From: Cordilura impudica
Lineage: Eukaryota; Arthropoda; Insecta; Diptera; Scathophagidae
Reading direction: 5' to 3'
Assembly: GCA_963682025.1 (NCBI GenBank)
Contig: OY821517.1
Span: 104,906,505 to 104,970,504 of the forward strand
DNA: 64,000 bases
Part shown: positions 33,291 to 44,477 of the stretch, piece after piece
Layout of the letters: every line of letters begins with the position of its first letter
Numbering within the stretch: the first letter of the stretch is position 1
Program-made: the position numbers and the translations under genes
The notes under the pieces: generated by a model
Told to the model about the DNA's origin: nothing
The model's database searches: none
What the model saw: the letters and a program-made list of their open reading frames with translations, nothing else

Positions 33291-35034
33291 CACGCTCCCT
33301 TAGAATTCATATACCTTTTCCGAGGGAATATTTTCTAATTCTCCAAATTTGAAATTGTTAAACTTTTCGTAAATCAGTTTTTGAAAATAAATTGTTTAGA
33401 TAAATACCTCAATAAAGGAATATTTAATGAAATAAATTTGAAGTCTCTTAAACAAATTTTGTGAACATCTGTGAAAAAATGTCTGTGCTCATGCATGTCT
33501 AATTTAATTGCAAACACATCTCAACACAGCGTATCTACGAGAGAAGGACTTAGATACGAGTACGAGTAGTTGCACAATGCTTTGCTTTGCCACAAGCAGA
33601 AATTTACATTTGTGCATTTGTTTTTCCAATTTCTGCATTCCATTTTTGCGCCCGGCAACAATTGTAAGCCACCTCAGACAGTCAGTCAGTCCGACATATG
33701 TATATTCAATAAGTCAGTTATGGTTTGTCATAAAAATCCAACAAATATCATTTTAGCCTTATACATTAATAACAACAGCACCAACAACAACAACAACAAC
33801 AACAACAAAACATAAAATTGCATTACCACAAGGTATTTTTCTTGTCATCAGTCGCTGTTAACTTGTTGGAAATTTCTGTGCGCCGATTTCAAATAGATAC
33901 AATAGTATAAATTTGTACGTCAGTTGACGACGTTCAATACGACGGTGTGTTGATTGAGGTACTGATTGTGTACTGCTTCTCTTCTATATGACGGTGTGCT
34001 TTGTGTGCTGCTCTGTGTTTGACTGTATTTGTATATATTTTTAATCATACATATGTAGTTCCCTTGGGGGCATTTTGAATTTTTTTTATTTTTTCGAGTA
34101 CAATTGTATTACTACAAGTACAATGGAAGGAAGTAGGGGAAAATTATATGAAAACAAACAGAAACGAATAAATACCGGCCGGCCGGTAATACATGATTTG
34201 GAAAAAAGATTTTGCTTTGGTTTTGTCTTTGTTGATATTGTAGTTGTTGTAGTTGCTGTTGTTATTGTTATAGTATCTCTATCTCCTCCAGGTTTCTTTT
34301 TGTGGTTTTAAAATAGATTTGCACAAAGTTATTGCAGTTGTATGTAGTTGACAACTGCAATATTTGCATTGTAATATTCACTGGTGTCTGTCCGACAGCA
34401 TGTACAGTATGATCTCGTTTCTTCGAATAATTTATTTATGCGCAACATGTTACTCATATATCATTGAAAAATAAAAGAAGAATCCTCATTTTCGTAAGAG
34501 TTTATCACATATGTAATTAAGAAAATATTTGCTTTATTAGAAGAAAATTCAACCGAAATTAGCCAGGGTTTACTGTATGTCGTTTTAAATATAAATGTTG
34601 TTTTGATTTTAATGTTGCCATTGGGTTTTTCTATCTGTTAAAGAGATCATATTTAACCATTGAACTGAATATTTGAAAGGTTTCTTGTTGTTTAGTTATC
34701 AACAACTTTCTTTAATAGTATACAAGATATGAGTAAGTCTATATATGTGTATACTACACTGTCTTTACAGTTATGTTCAATGTTTTGTGGTTCATATGGA
34801 GATTGTTGTTTTCCAGAAAATAATGAAGTAAATAGTTCTTTATTTCCCAAAGCTAAAGTTTTCTTGAGGCAAGCTAGAAATTAGAAAGAGAAGTGACTTT
34901 CTACACATCTTTTAAATGATTGCCAATGAATATCATGTGAATATAATGAACGGAAGTTTTATTTTGTATTTATTTATTTGTATTTATCGTAATTACATCG
35001 ACCAGCAGAAGAACCATCATTAATGTGTATCCAA
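33291..35034. other. unique-looking DNA, possible host noncoding sequence
   Basis: Lower repeat content and more even base composition than elsewhere. Contains (CAA)n at 33779-33808, a polypurine/polypyrimidine patch and initiator-like words (tcagtcgctg near 33848, tcagttgacg near 33921). The frames at 33508-33815 and 34075-34311 are composition-driven; I find no codon pattern or domain that would make them genes. Confidence 0.4.
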
Positions 35035-36860
35035 CTCTGATAAATGTCCAAAAATTTTACTATTATGAACACTAGCTGCTCGAATAGTAAATGAGCTACT
35101 TGAGCCGAAGGAGTAGCTCGAGTAGTACAAAACTAGAGCATACAAGTAACTCAGGTAGCTCGAATAGTAAAAACTAACATATTCATATTTGAAAGCATGT
35201 AAAAAAGAAAAATAAGTATTTAAAGTAACAAATATACACTTTTTGGGATCGTGCAAGTACCAGGAATATCGTCCTTATTTTTTAATTGAATCGGATGTCC
35301 TACTGGCATGGGTAAACTAAAGATCAACCATTTTCAAAAAATGGTTGAAATACAGCTGCTCTGTGACTGATAATGCGATCTTCAAAAACAGGGCGCAAAA
35401 CATCGAGTGTAGCTTCGGCTGTGTGGCACGTAGCGCCGTCCTGTTTTCTTCAATTTTTGTGAACAAAAATTCGTTCAACATGGCCCGATAACGATCGCCA
35501 TTGACTGTAACGGCCACCCCTTGCTCATTTTCGAAGAAAAATGGCCCCATTATGCCTCTGCACCAAACAGTGACTCGTTTTGGGTTTATCGGCTTTTCAA
35601 TGTATGCGTGTGGATTTTCTGTGCCCCAAATGCGACAATTTTGCTTGTTTACATACCCGCCAAGATCAAAATGAGCTTCAAGACGATTTTTTTTTTTTGG
35701 CAAAATCGGCATCTTCTGTAAGTCGATCGCAGGCCCACTTAGCGAAGCGAAAACGCATTGGATGGTCAGTTGGCTTCAACTCCTGAACCAATTGGACTTT
35801 GTATGGCGTCACACCAAGGTCTTTATGCAAAATTCGTCTCAATGATGCCTCCGAAATGTTCAATTCTTGAGAACGGCGGTGAATTGATGTTGATGGCGCT
35901 TCACGCACACTTTCTGCCACAGTAGCAATATTCTCGGGTGTACGCACTGTTTTTGGCTTTTCACGCTTTGGTTTATCGATGAGGATGCCAGTTTCTTTCA
36001 CTTTTTTTCACAAGATAACGAACATACGGAGCTGACGGTGCTTATCTTCTTCCAAAATCCGTACGCAATTTTCGCACACATTCTGCAACATTACCATGAT
36101 TTCCAAAGTAATGTCGCAATATTTCCCAGCGTTGTTCAAGCGTATACACAGCCATATTCGTTCAGCGGAAGGATAAAACTAATTATCTGTCAAATCAGAC
36201 ATGAGCTAAGTGTTACCATTCACGAAATAAGCACTAGTTGAAAAAAAAAACGTTAGATGGCGGACCCTTTACTACTCGAAAAAGATCAGCCACTGTCCAT
36301 CCAAATGTATGAAAATATTGGTATTTCGATATAAAAAAAAAGTTGGCGTGTGGGAACAACTTCTCGAAAAAAAAACAGAAATTTTGCAAAAAGTGTAATC
36401 GACTGTATTCATAGCTTACTCATTAGGAGTGTTAAACCGACTAAAAATGTACCTTCGATATAGTACTACTCGACAGAAATTGACCACTTGTTACACAAGT
36501 GTGTGAAAATATAATCTTGTTTGAAGTTTGATGATATTTTCCAGAAAATGTTCCACGAAGACTTAATAAAAATGTATATTCCTTCGAGTTGAATACATAA
36601 AGAGAATATTTGGTTCAAGTTTCAAAGCATTCCGCCAAAAATTGAAGATCGCATGAACTACAATCGACAAAAAACAGAAATTAAAACAAAAATAAATCAA
36701 AAAAAAAATTTAATTTCATTGCCAACTACAACTACTCGAAAAAGATCAGCCAAATATACAAATACACAAATGTGTGAAAATTTATGCTTATTTCAAGTTT
36801 CGTGTAATTTTACGACATTAACAAACTTCTTAAAAGTATTTCGAAAATGTTAACGTTAAC
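35035..36860. repeat. dispersed repeat family S (tactcgaa-rich), copy 1, split by a mariner
   Basis: The flanks of the mariner (35035-35290 and 36241-36860) match 61850-62690 in reverse order and orientation. On the right side, units of about 195 to 265 bp each start with 'tactactcgaaaaagatcag' or a variant (near 36268, 36463, 36728); on the left there is a cluster of 'gagctactcgag'-like words. A tandem-structured repeat of unknown class. Confidence 0.6.
35320..36155 (-). pseudogene. mariner-family transposase with internal deletion
   Basis: Minus strand from ATG at 36155. N-terminal helix-turn-helix region (MAVYTLEQRWEILRHYF, then a stop after DFGRR), frame 36001-35678 with PKTVRTPENIATVAESVREA, RRSQELNISEASLRRILHK and LTEDADF, then after a frameshift, 35712-35317: LEAHFDLGGYVNKQNCRIWG, a deletion near IMGPFFFENEQG, and QDGATCHTAEATLDVLRPVF in another frame. 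The conserved A-H-F-x-L motif lacks the usual preceding catalytic Asp (F-R-L-E-A-H), and the third-Asp region is missing: the frame goes from RIISHRA straight out of homology. A long-known, very abundant insect mariner type; inactive copy. Confidence 0.87.
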
Positions 36861-37540
36861 TTTCTCCTGGAAAATCTTAACATGGTACTTATTTCGATAT
36901 TTATCTTCACACCCTTGACAAATATTGCCCATATTTCAAAACATCAACAAAAATTAAAGACTTAATTGAATGATTTTTTTCGCATGAAAATTTTCATACA
37001 ATTATGTCCAATACTTGATGTTTCATGAACTTAATGAAACTTTTCATAGAAATTAAGATTTATAAAAAAAAAGGCTAGAAAAAATCATAAATTTAAAAAT
37101 CATGAATGTAGAACATGTCGAAAGTGTTGTGTTAAGATTTCAAGTAAATCGGAGCAAAACTGAAGAAGATACAGTGTTTCCAGCGACAGGCCTCATATGG
37201 CACATATATCGTATATAAATAAATCAGTTTGTAAAAAAACTTTAAATCGATTTTGTCACAAATAACATGTTTGAAGTCCGTGAACATCATAACTCAAAAT
37301 CTACTTGACCGATTCTTTGGAAATGTTACACACTATTTATACATATAAATCACCAGGTAACCACGAACGGTTTTTTTATTTTCCATTTTCTTCCCCATTT
37401 TTTAACAACAAATTCACCGAAATTTTATAGCAAAAATCGTGTTTTTCACTTCAAAATGCTGCCAAAAATAAAAAAATAAAATTAAAAAATTCTTCGTGAT
37501 TACCTCGGGAAACATATCAGCTTTTAAACGCATTTCCATT
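36861..37540. other. no recognised feature
   Basis: AT-rich, several poly(A)/poly(T) runs; no gene or repeat identified. Confidence 0.4.
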
Positions 37541-37551
37541 TTTTTTATTTC

Positions 37552-37710
37552 ACATTTTTTTTTTTTTTTTAAGGCTAGATCTGCGAAGCCGAGTGGCTTG
37601 TCTGCAGATTCTAATTTGGCTAGTTTTTTTTTTTTTTGCAGCGACAGACCAAAGCCTCTGGTGGGAATCGAACCCACGACCCCCGCATAATAGGTGAGCA
37701 CGCTACCTAC
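37552..37710 (-). repeat. tRNA-derived SINE, copy 1
   Basis: Minus strand begins GTAGGTAGCGTGCTCACC (A-box-like, imperfect), then GGGGGTCGTGGGTTCGATTC with a perfect B box (GGTTCGATTCC), CACCAGAGGCTTTGGTC, an internal A-rich stretch (37623-37637 in reverse), 'cactcggcttcgcagatcta' and a terminal poly(A). It resembles a tRNA over about 70 bp but cannot fold into a complete cloverleaf, so this is a SINE, not a tRNA gene. Second copy at 60240-60365. Confidence 0.8.
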
Positions 37711-37774
37711 AAAACAAGTTTTTGTCAAGGCGCGAGTAGGTAGCGTGCTCACCTATTATGCGGGGGTCGTGGGT
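37672..37774. repeat. perfect 39-bp inverted duplication of the SINE head
   Basis: Arms 37672-37710 and 37736-37774 are exact reverse complements, with a 25-bp loop (37711-37735). 'aacaagttttt' and 'tcaaggcgc' recur just outside. It looks like a head-to-head duplication of the SINE 5' end. It could extrude a strong cruciform. Confidence 0.95.
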
Positions 37775-37810
37775 TTGTCAAGGCGCAAAACAAGTTTTTA
37801 TCAAGGCGCC

Positions 37811-39645
37811 CCGGAGATTCGCTGTCACGATCTCATTTATTAAAAATTTTATTACAAAATTTTTTCAAAGATTCTTCAAATATTATATTATACATATCTT
37901 AAAAAAATATGAAAATACGCCTTTTTTTCGCTTTTAAAACTCTACCCCCACCCCTTAATAGAAAGTTTAAGTGGCTGAATTGCAATGAAACTTTATTGAG
38001 GTCATGGAGAAATGTGTACATAAATAGCATGTAAGGGAATTAAAGGTTCTTATTTTAAATTTGTAAAATCAATTTATGAATTTCTGCCTTCTTATCTTGT
38101 TTTTTTTTTTTTTTTTTTATTACAATTAAAGTGGGGTCGTTCAAAACTTTCGTCGACATTGACTCCTATTAAATACTTTTTAGAAAGCAAATAAAAAAAT
38201 TTAAAATAATCCGATTTGAAACCACCTAATCGTTATTCTGAAAATAAAACCTATATGAAATGTTCACTTTCACCATAAAGTGAAAAATACTGATGATGGC
38301 CAAATGTTCCTTGAAAACCAAAAGTTTTTTAATCAGCTGTATTTTCCAATTAATTTATATTTAATATAAAAAACTCTTCTTTAAATTTACGCTTCACATG
38401 GTTTTCGTTTATAATTCATTAAGAGACTTTTATGATTAAGCATTTTTTTATATTTCCACTTCATTCACGGTTTTAATTTCGACTTATAAATATTATAAAA
38501 CTATTTGCAATTCATCTCTTATTTTTGTTTTACAATAAACAACTTAATTTGTTTTCAATACACAAATAGGTTAAGAATATCCAATTTTTCCGTACAGTTC
38601 TCAAATAACAGTTGACACATAATTTTGTCTTTACACATGAGTTAAATGAAAAATACAGTTTGAAATAGTATCTGGCTAAGTTTGTTATTAAAACCACCAT
38701 TAGTGAACATGATTTAGCTTATTATTTTTAAGTTTTTGAAAGAAGAAAAATCAGATTACTAATCAGTAATTTAAAGTGATGTTGTTTGTATGTTTTGGGA
38801 TATCAGTTAAACTCAGTTTAGTTAAACTGAATTCTTTTTAACGTTTGAATCAAATAGTTTGAATAATATGTAGTAAAAAGAGAGAGTTTAACTAATCTTG
38901 ATTTAACTGACCTAAGTAGTGAGGATAAAATATTATTCATATAAACATTTTTTTACTCTACGTTTACTATGTTAGGGACACTAGAAATATACTTTTAAAA
39001 AGTCATCGAATATTATACGACCTATAATATTTCCTATTTAAATTGTATCAAGTATACAGGTAACCATCCATATGCACCTTATTTGCACGATAAAGCTATT
39101 AGATAATATTCTTAATTTCCATTTTTGGAATTACACTAAATTATGAACAAAATAATGAATAATGAAAATTAACTTTACCGTTAATAACAAATGAAATTAG
39201 TAAGTTATTGAGGAGTTAAAAATTTTCAAAGTTGAATGGTGTTGGAAAAAATAAGGAAAGCACAAGTGTCCCTAATACTACAAGTCATTGAAACATGTTA
39301 CGTATTTGAAAATTTGGGTGAGGATCACATAATGGAGATGATAATGATACTCTTTAATTTATAGAGAAAACTGTCATTAAAGTAGCGTACGAAAATCCAA
39401 CGCAGACAAAAGTGAAAACGTTAGCGCTGCTGTTGATACTTCTTAGTAGAACAGTATTTTACAAATGGCTATACCCCACATTATGAGATTCGAGATAGGG
39501 TCTTTGATTCTACGTTTTTAAGCTCATAATTGTACACATTCATACAATTTTTACGTTACTAGTTTGTTATTCGGGCAGTTGTTTCCAGTATAAATAAATA
39601 TCCAATTGTTTTCGGAAGATATATTTATTTTAACTTTTTCAATAA
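37811..39645. other. long AT-rich stretch without recognised features
   Basis: Nothing but short homopolymer runs (for example poly(T) at 38100-38119). No gene, no repeats seen by eye. Confidence 0.4.
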
Positions 39646-39969
39646 TTACACTGGTCTACAAATTAAAAAAAAAAATTGACTGCAGAAACGCAGCATGTTT
39701 TTAGCTAATCTGGGTGCGCTGAATTCGAATCTGGGATATCACGTCTTGTTCGTTTTTTATCGAATGGTGGCAATACTGTAAAACAGTCAATACTGACACT
39801 ACAATTTCACAATTATTAATTTGACAGAAGACCTCATTCATTCTAAATCTTCATAATACTAGCGTTTAAGCATGTCAGGGAACTGGTGTGTCACTGATTC
39901 AAGCTATTTTTGCTTTATGTGTGGTAAATATAAAAAAAATTATATGCAATATTAGAATCATTAAATATA

Positions 39970-41456
39970 ATGTCAGAAACTTGGAAAAACCGTTGCAGAA
40001 CTGTTTTATACAAGTGGTCAAATGGCAAGAAGATCTATTTCGATTTTTCAATTCCAGTACTTTGGAAAAAGTCAAGTAACCACCAAACCGATTGTTATTT
40101 CTGTTTAACAAATATTGCTGGATTCGATATGAAAAATCGGAATGATATTACTTATGCGAATGTCCCATCGGTTTCCAAGCCAGTTCAAAGTCCACCAAAT
40201 GATTTATTACCAATCATTCCCAGTGCTACGGGCAGTGAGTCCGAAACATCTTTCAACAGCAGTGGTAGTTTGAATGAGGCTGATGATGAACGCCATTTAG
40301 TGACTCAAGCTGCGCTGAATGATCTAATTCGGGATTTACATTTAACGAAGCAAGACGCAGAATTACTACCTTCACGCATGCAGCAGTGGAAACATCTTGT
40401 AGTTGGGACAAAAGTAACAATCTATAGAGATAGAAGCTTGGAATTGGCTGAATATTTTGAAAAGAAACACTACTCTATACTGTACTGATGTTGATGGTTT
40501 ATTTCAAAATATGAACAGGCCAGATGAGAAAACTGAATGGAGATTATTTATTGATGGCTCTAAGTACAACTTAAAGGCTGTTCTTTTGCATAATGGGAAT
40601 GAAAAACCATCCATAACAATTGCTCATGCCATTAATTCAAATGAAAATTACGAATCAATGACTGAAATTTTGACATTACTCAACTACTACGATCATAAAT
40701 GCAAGATCTGTGGTGACCTTAAGGTGTGTGATTTAAACTTCTTTGTATATATAGTATAGACAATCGTAAATAACTGTAAATTAATCGGTTTGAGGTCATT
40801 GATTTGTTGACTGGAATGCAAGGAAGTTTCACAAACATTGTTGTTTCCCTTGTCAATGGGATAGTCACGCTACATGTCATCATTACGTCAGAACAGAGTG
40901 GCCAAAAAGAACTCAGTATTCACCAGGAAAATAAAACATTTCAAATAAACCATTAATTGATCCAAACGACGTTCTTCCACCGCTGCACATTGGGCCTTTT
41001 TAAGAATTTTGTCAAGGCTCTGGACAAAGATGGTGCAGCATTTAAATATTTGTTAGAGGTTTTTCCCAAAATTTCATATGTTAAAATCAAAGAAGGCATA
41101 TTTGTTGGCCCTCATATCAGGAAGCTATTGAATGATGACAATTTTTCACAATGTTTATTGGAGAAAGAATGTGCAGCCCGGAAATCTTTCAAGAGGATCG
41201 TGGACAGTTTTCTTGGAAACAATAACAATGAAAACTACAGAAACTGAATTATTGAATGTGAATGCACGAATGTCACTCAAAATGCATTTTCTTCATTCGC
41301 ATTTAGATTTTTTTCTAGAAAACCTAGGTGTGGTGAGCGACGAACAAGGAGAGCGTGCTCACCAAGATTTTAATGAAAATTGAAAGAAATTATCGAGGAT
41401 TTTGGGACAAAAGCATGCTGGGAGACTGTTACTGGACTCTAATACGTGAAACCTAA
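39970..41456 (+). pseudogene. transposase-like protein of an unnamed arthropod family, intron-containing pseudogene
   Basis: Reading through a few frameshifts gives about 470 residues. Features in order: DCYFCLTNIAGFDMKN (C-x2-C, residues 42-57), a Ser/Pro-rich linker, TQAALNDLIRDLHLTKQDAE and GTKVTIYRDR, then (40495-40723) EWRLFIDGSKYNLKAVLLHN and CKICGDLK, an intron at 40724-40794 and exon 2 with DLLTGMQGSF, a CCFPCQWDSH motif (out of frame by 1 bp), NFVKALDKDGAAFKYLLEVF, IKEGIFVGPHIRKLL, LKMHFLHSHLDFF and GVVSDEQGERAHQD, ending WDKSMLGDCYWTLIRET. I know this protein family only as uncharacterised proteins widespread in arthropods. Its placement between transposon ends here argues that it is a transposase. 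Breaks: shifts near 40480, 40835, 41240 and 41390. Confidence 0.75.
40724..40794 (+). other. retained 71-bp intron in the transposase-like gene
   Basis: GT (gtgtgtga) to AG (cggtttgag). Removing it joins GDLK to VIDLLTGMQG in frame, which fits the family. Its presence shows that this copy came from DNA, not from a processed transcript. Confidence 0.8.
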
Positions 41457-41689
41457 CCAACAAAATACAAACGACGTTCAAATAACGCCATTCACATTTG
41501 AAAATTCATTGATTTTTAAATAAACTAATGATTTTTTTATGTAAAAAACGAATAAAAACATTTTTTTGTGTCTCGAAAACCTGACGTGATAGAGAAAAAC
41601 CAATTACAGATTCGAATTCAACGCACCAAATTACCCTAAGAAAGATATTTGGTTGCTCCAGTCCAAAACCTTGTTGGCTAGTGTTATTC

Positions 41690-42380
41690 TAAGCAAGTTA
41701 CTATAATGAACGTATTTTTTCTGTGTCTTTTGTTTATTTCTGTTATTTAAAATTGTACTGCATTTTATTTATTTTTTCAAACTATTTATGTGGATTTGAA
41801 TGATGACAAACATGTTAAAACAACAGCATGTTAAAACAACAGATGTAGTAATTTTGCTTTTGTTATAAAAAAAAAAAAATAATAATAATAACACAGTGCG
41901 ACAAACAAAGACTTTTTGAAAAATAAAGGATAGTAACGCTCTATAATCGGTTTGGCAAGTTTTTTTTTAGACCTCAAAAAATTCTGAAAATCAGTGGGTT
42001 CCTCGAACAGCTACTTAACACTTGGTGATACCGCTTAACTATATGTGGCAATAATTTAGCTAAGAATTTAATGGGGAAAAAAATTTTTTTTTCTACACTT
42101 TCTTAAAAAAAAAAATATAGGAAAAATGTTTGTCACGTTTTTCGGTATAATTTATAAGGAGTGCTAATTTTACACTAACTGTATATGGCAAGATTGTAAC
42201 CACGTGAAGCTGAAAAACTTTTGTGAACATACCAATAAAATAAATAGCTCATAAAGACCACTTTGTACCTTAAAAATTTACGTTTTTCACCAAAACAATA
42301 CATTTTTTTTTTTTAAATAATATTATATTATGGCATTATCGGACCTTAATTTCTTCAAAAATGATCAATGATTTTTTTTA
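41690..42380. other. no recognised feature
   Basis: AT-rich; an (A)n-(AAT)n run at 41868-41892. Nothing else seen. Confidence 0.4.
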
Positions 42381-42382
42381 AA

Positions 42383-42755
42383 TATGGATGACATTGATCC
42401 GGGCGAGATGTTTCAACCGGATGGGGCTACGTGCCATACTGCGACCTCAACCATCGAGATTTTGAGAAATAGGCCTGTAAATTGGCGTCCAAAGTAGTGA
42501 GATTTGACATCTCTCGATTATTTCCTGTGGGGCTACGTGAAGTCACTGGTTTGTGCTGATAAACCAGCAACAATTGACGCAACAGTGTTTGGAGTGCAAC
42601 ACTGTTTGTGTTATTCGTGACATACGGCCAGCAATGCTCGAAAAAGTGGCCCAAAATTGGACGTCCAGAATGCACTTCGTCAAGTACAGCCGCGTCAGGA
42701 ACAACCCGAAATCATTTCCAAATGTTAGTGCCATGTGTCTTACGAAAACTTTTTG
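42383..42755 (+). pseudogene. mariner-family transposase C-terminal fragment
   Basis: Plus strand. MDDIDPGEMFQPDGATCHTA contains the second catalytic Asp (QDGAxCHTA type). It is followed by an internal deletion and RPVNWRPK, two stops, DLTSLDYFLWGYVKSLVCAD with the third Asp, KPATIDA and, after frameshifts, VAQNWTSRMHFVKYSR-like C-terminal sequence. Related in type to the copy at 35320-36155 but a different subfamily. Inactive. Confidence 0.8.
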
Positions 42756-42799
42756 ATTAAAATTTTCAAGTTCTATTAGGCTTAAATAAGCAACATTTA

Positions 42800-43045
42800 G
42801 CATCTATAATATTAATAGGTTAGGCGATTTCTTGTGACTGATGTTTTGTTCTACCGTTTTATCCCGATTTTGACCAAACGTATATTATTTGAAAGGTATT
42901 TCTTTTTAGCCGATTTGCAGATTTACAGATTTTTAAATTTTTTCCTTTATTTTGAGTAAATTGCATTTAAAGTTGCTACTAACACATACATAAAATTATA
43001 CATATGCTATGTGTGTTTTATTAAATTTGTTAATGTGTTCGTAAT
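42800..43045 (-). repeat. dispersed repeat family C, copy 2
   Basis: Reverse of the copies at 15415-15650 and 57715-57965: 'ggcgatttcttgtgac', 'cgttttatcccgattttgac', 'catacataaaattatacata'. Adjacent to the Penelope-like end at 43104. Confidence 0.7.
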
Positions 43046-43103
43046 AAAAATGAGTTTATTGTGTTATCTGACTAATATCCTTTTGTTTGTTTTATTTCAA
43101 AAT

Positions 43104-43335
43104 AAGCTAATACGGCCTAAGATTTTTAATGTAAATAAAACTGCATTTAAATTACATTTCTTTCCGACGTTTCGTCAATTCTTTGTTGACTTTTTCAAGG
43201 AAATTAGTAACATGAGTATTATTTATCACATTTAAAAATGGAATTTAATTTACATCCAACATAAACAACAAAAATTACATTGAACATATATTAATAAGAA
43301 GTACTCAGCTTAAAATAATATCACAGTAAAGTTAT
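43104..43335 (-). mobile_element. Penelope-like 3' terminal region, copy 2 (noncoding)
   Basis: Aligns with 17286-17580: same boundary ('aagcta'), 'atgtaaataaaa', the hammerhead-like hairpin, and 'cttaaaataatatcacag' at the far end. No coding sequence is left. Confidence 0.6.
43161..43203 (-). ncRNA. hammerhead-like motif, copy 2, core mutated
   Basis: Minus strand: helix I UUUCC/GGAAA, helix II GUCAA/UUGAC, GAAA, helix III AC/GU and cleavage triplet GUC are kept. The core CUGANGA reads UUGAAAA (two changes), so this copy should be inactive. Helix I differs from copy 1 (CCC/GGG) yet still pairs. Confidence 0.45.
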
Positions 43336-43359
43336 TGTATTGAGTTTGTTTTTGTGTTG

Positions 43360-43480
43360 ATTTGTCAATTGGCTATAATTGACTAGCATACTTTAAGGGT
43401 CCTTATTTAATGAAAAAATAAAATTTCCTAGAATTTGCGCTCGAATTTCGAGGGCTGGAATCTGCTAGTATAATTGAATG
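43360..43480 (-). repeat. short dispersed repeat family P, copy
   Basis: 'caattggctataattgacta' with 'aaggg' matches an arm of the palindrome at 50810-50973. The next 70 bp in reverse ('gcgcaaattctagg', 'ccctcgaaattcgag') match 50630-50700 and 57597-57655. A small nonautonomous element of unknown class. Confidence 0.5.
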
Positions 43481-44441
43481 AACTTATAATTGTGAAACGC
43501 ATCTTAAATTTTTCGTGAGGTAGGCTTTACTAATATGAAAAAATATTTACATTCGATTTAACGCAAGATTTCAGTCTAAAATTCTAAATTAATTGTGTGG
43601 TTTATATTAATATCTGGCCCTAAAATAGAACTTCAAACGATTTTTTTTTTCGATCCCAACAAACCGCGTGTATTGAGACTTATATATATGTGATGGGGCA
43701 GTATTGTGTTAATAATAAAAACGTTTTTGTGGCATTTGGAGAAAACAAATATTTTTATTTTATTTTTTTACTCTCATAAGTTTAATAATATCACAAATTT
43801 AAAAAGGATATTATAGCGAGATTCTTTCCCTTTCAAAAATGGATTTTGGATTTTTCTTTTTTTTACTTGATAATTATAAAAAAAAAACTATGATGAAAAC
43901 TACATTGCATTCAGTGCGAACGATCGCGAAAAAAACTAATATACTATTTTGGGATAATTTTTTATATACTATTTGACTATGCAATTTTGATATTTAAAGT
44001 CATATCCCTAATGTCTATACATATCTATATTAAAACCACAAGAGAAAATGTGTTCATGTTCCAGTAATTCCTGTAAAGCGTGAAGATCAACATAGGGTAA
44101 AGCAAAGTTTCTTACAACTTATTAAGATAATATCTATACGCTAGCTGTCAAAACAGTGATGATGACAAGGCACAAAATTACGGAACTGATATTAATATAA
44201 ATTCTGCAAATTATGTGAAAACATCAAATTTTTACAGGTATACTAGAATGGCTGTATCAGCAACAAAGTTGCAATTTCTTGTTTATAACATTTCTTCTTC
44301 TCATTAAATCAAAATATCATGCATAGAATTAAAAAAGGATCTTATTACTTGTAACTCTTATCGTCATGAAAGAAAATTACGTATGCCATGTTTCTATTTT
44401 GTCATGATCTAAACCGTACGTCATTGCAGCAGCAGCAGAAG

Positions 44442-44477
<36 letters not shown>

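Larger units (their letters stand above)
39649..41683 (+). mobile_element. decayed DNA transposon with TTA target duplication (CMC/Chapaev3-like ends)
   Basis: 2035 bp. Left end CACTGGTCTACAA, right end (reverse) CACTAGCCAACAA, flanked by TTA at 39646-39648 and 41684-41686. A second, inner inverted pair, 21 bp with one mismatch, lies at 39713-39733 and 41607-41627 (core gaattcgaatctg). The gene inside is at 39970-41456. The MITE at 15673-15812 shares both ends and the TTA duplication. Termini starting CACT with a 3-bp TWA duplication suggest the CMC/Chapaev3 group, but this is an inference. Confidence 0.85.

Noticed and set aside
37640..37710. tRNA gene on the minus strand
   Set aside because: B box is good but there is no complete cloverleaf, and it is followed by a SINE body and poly(A); a second dispersed copy exists.
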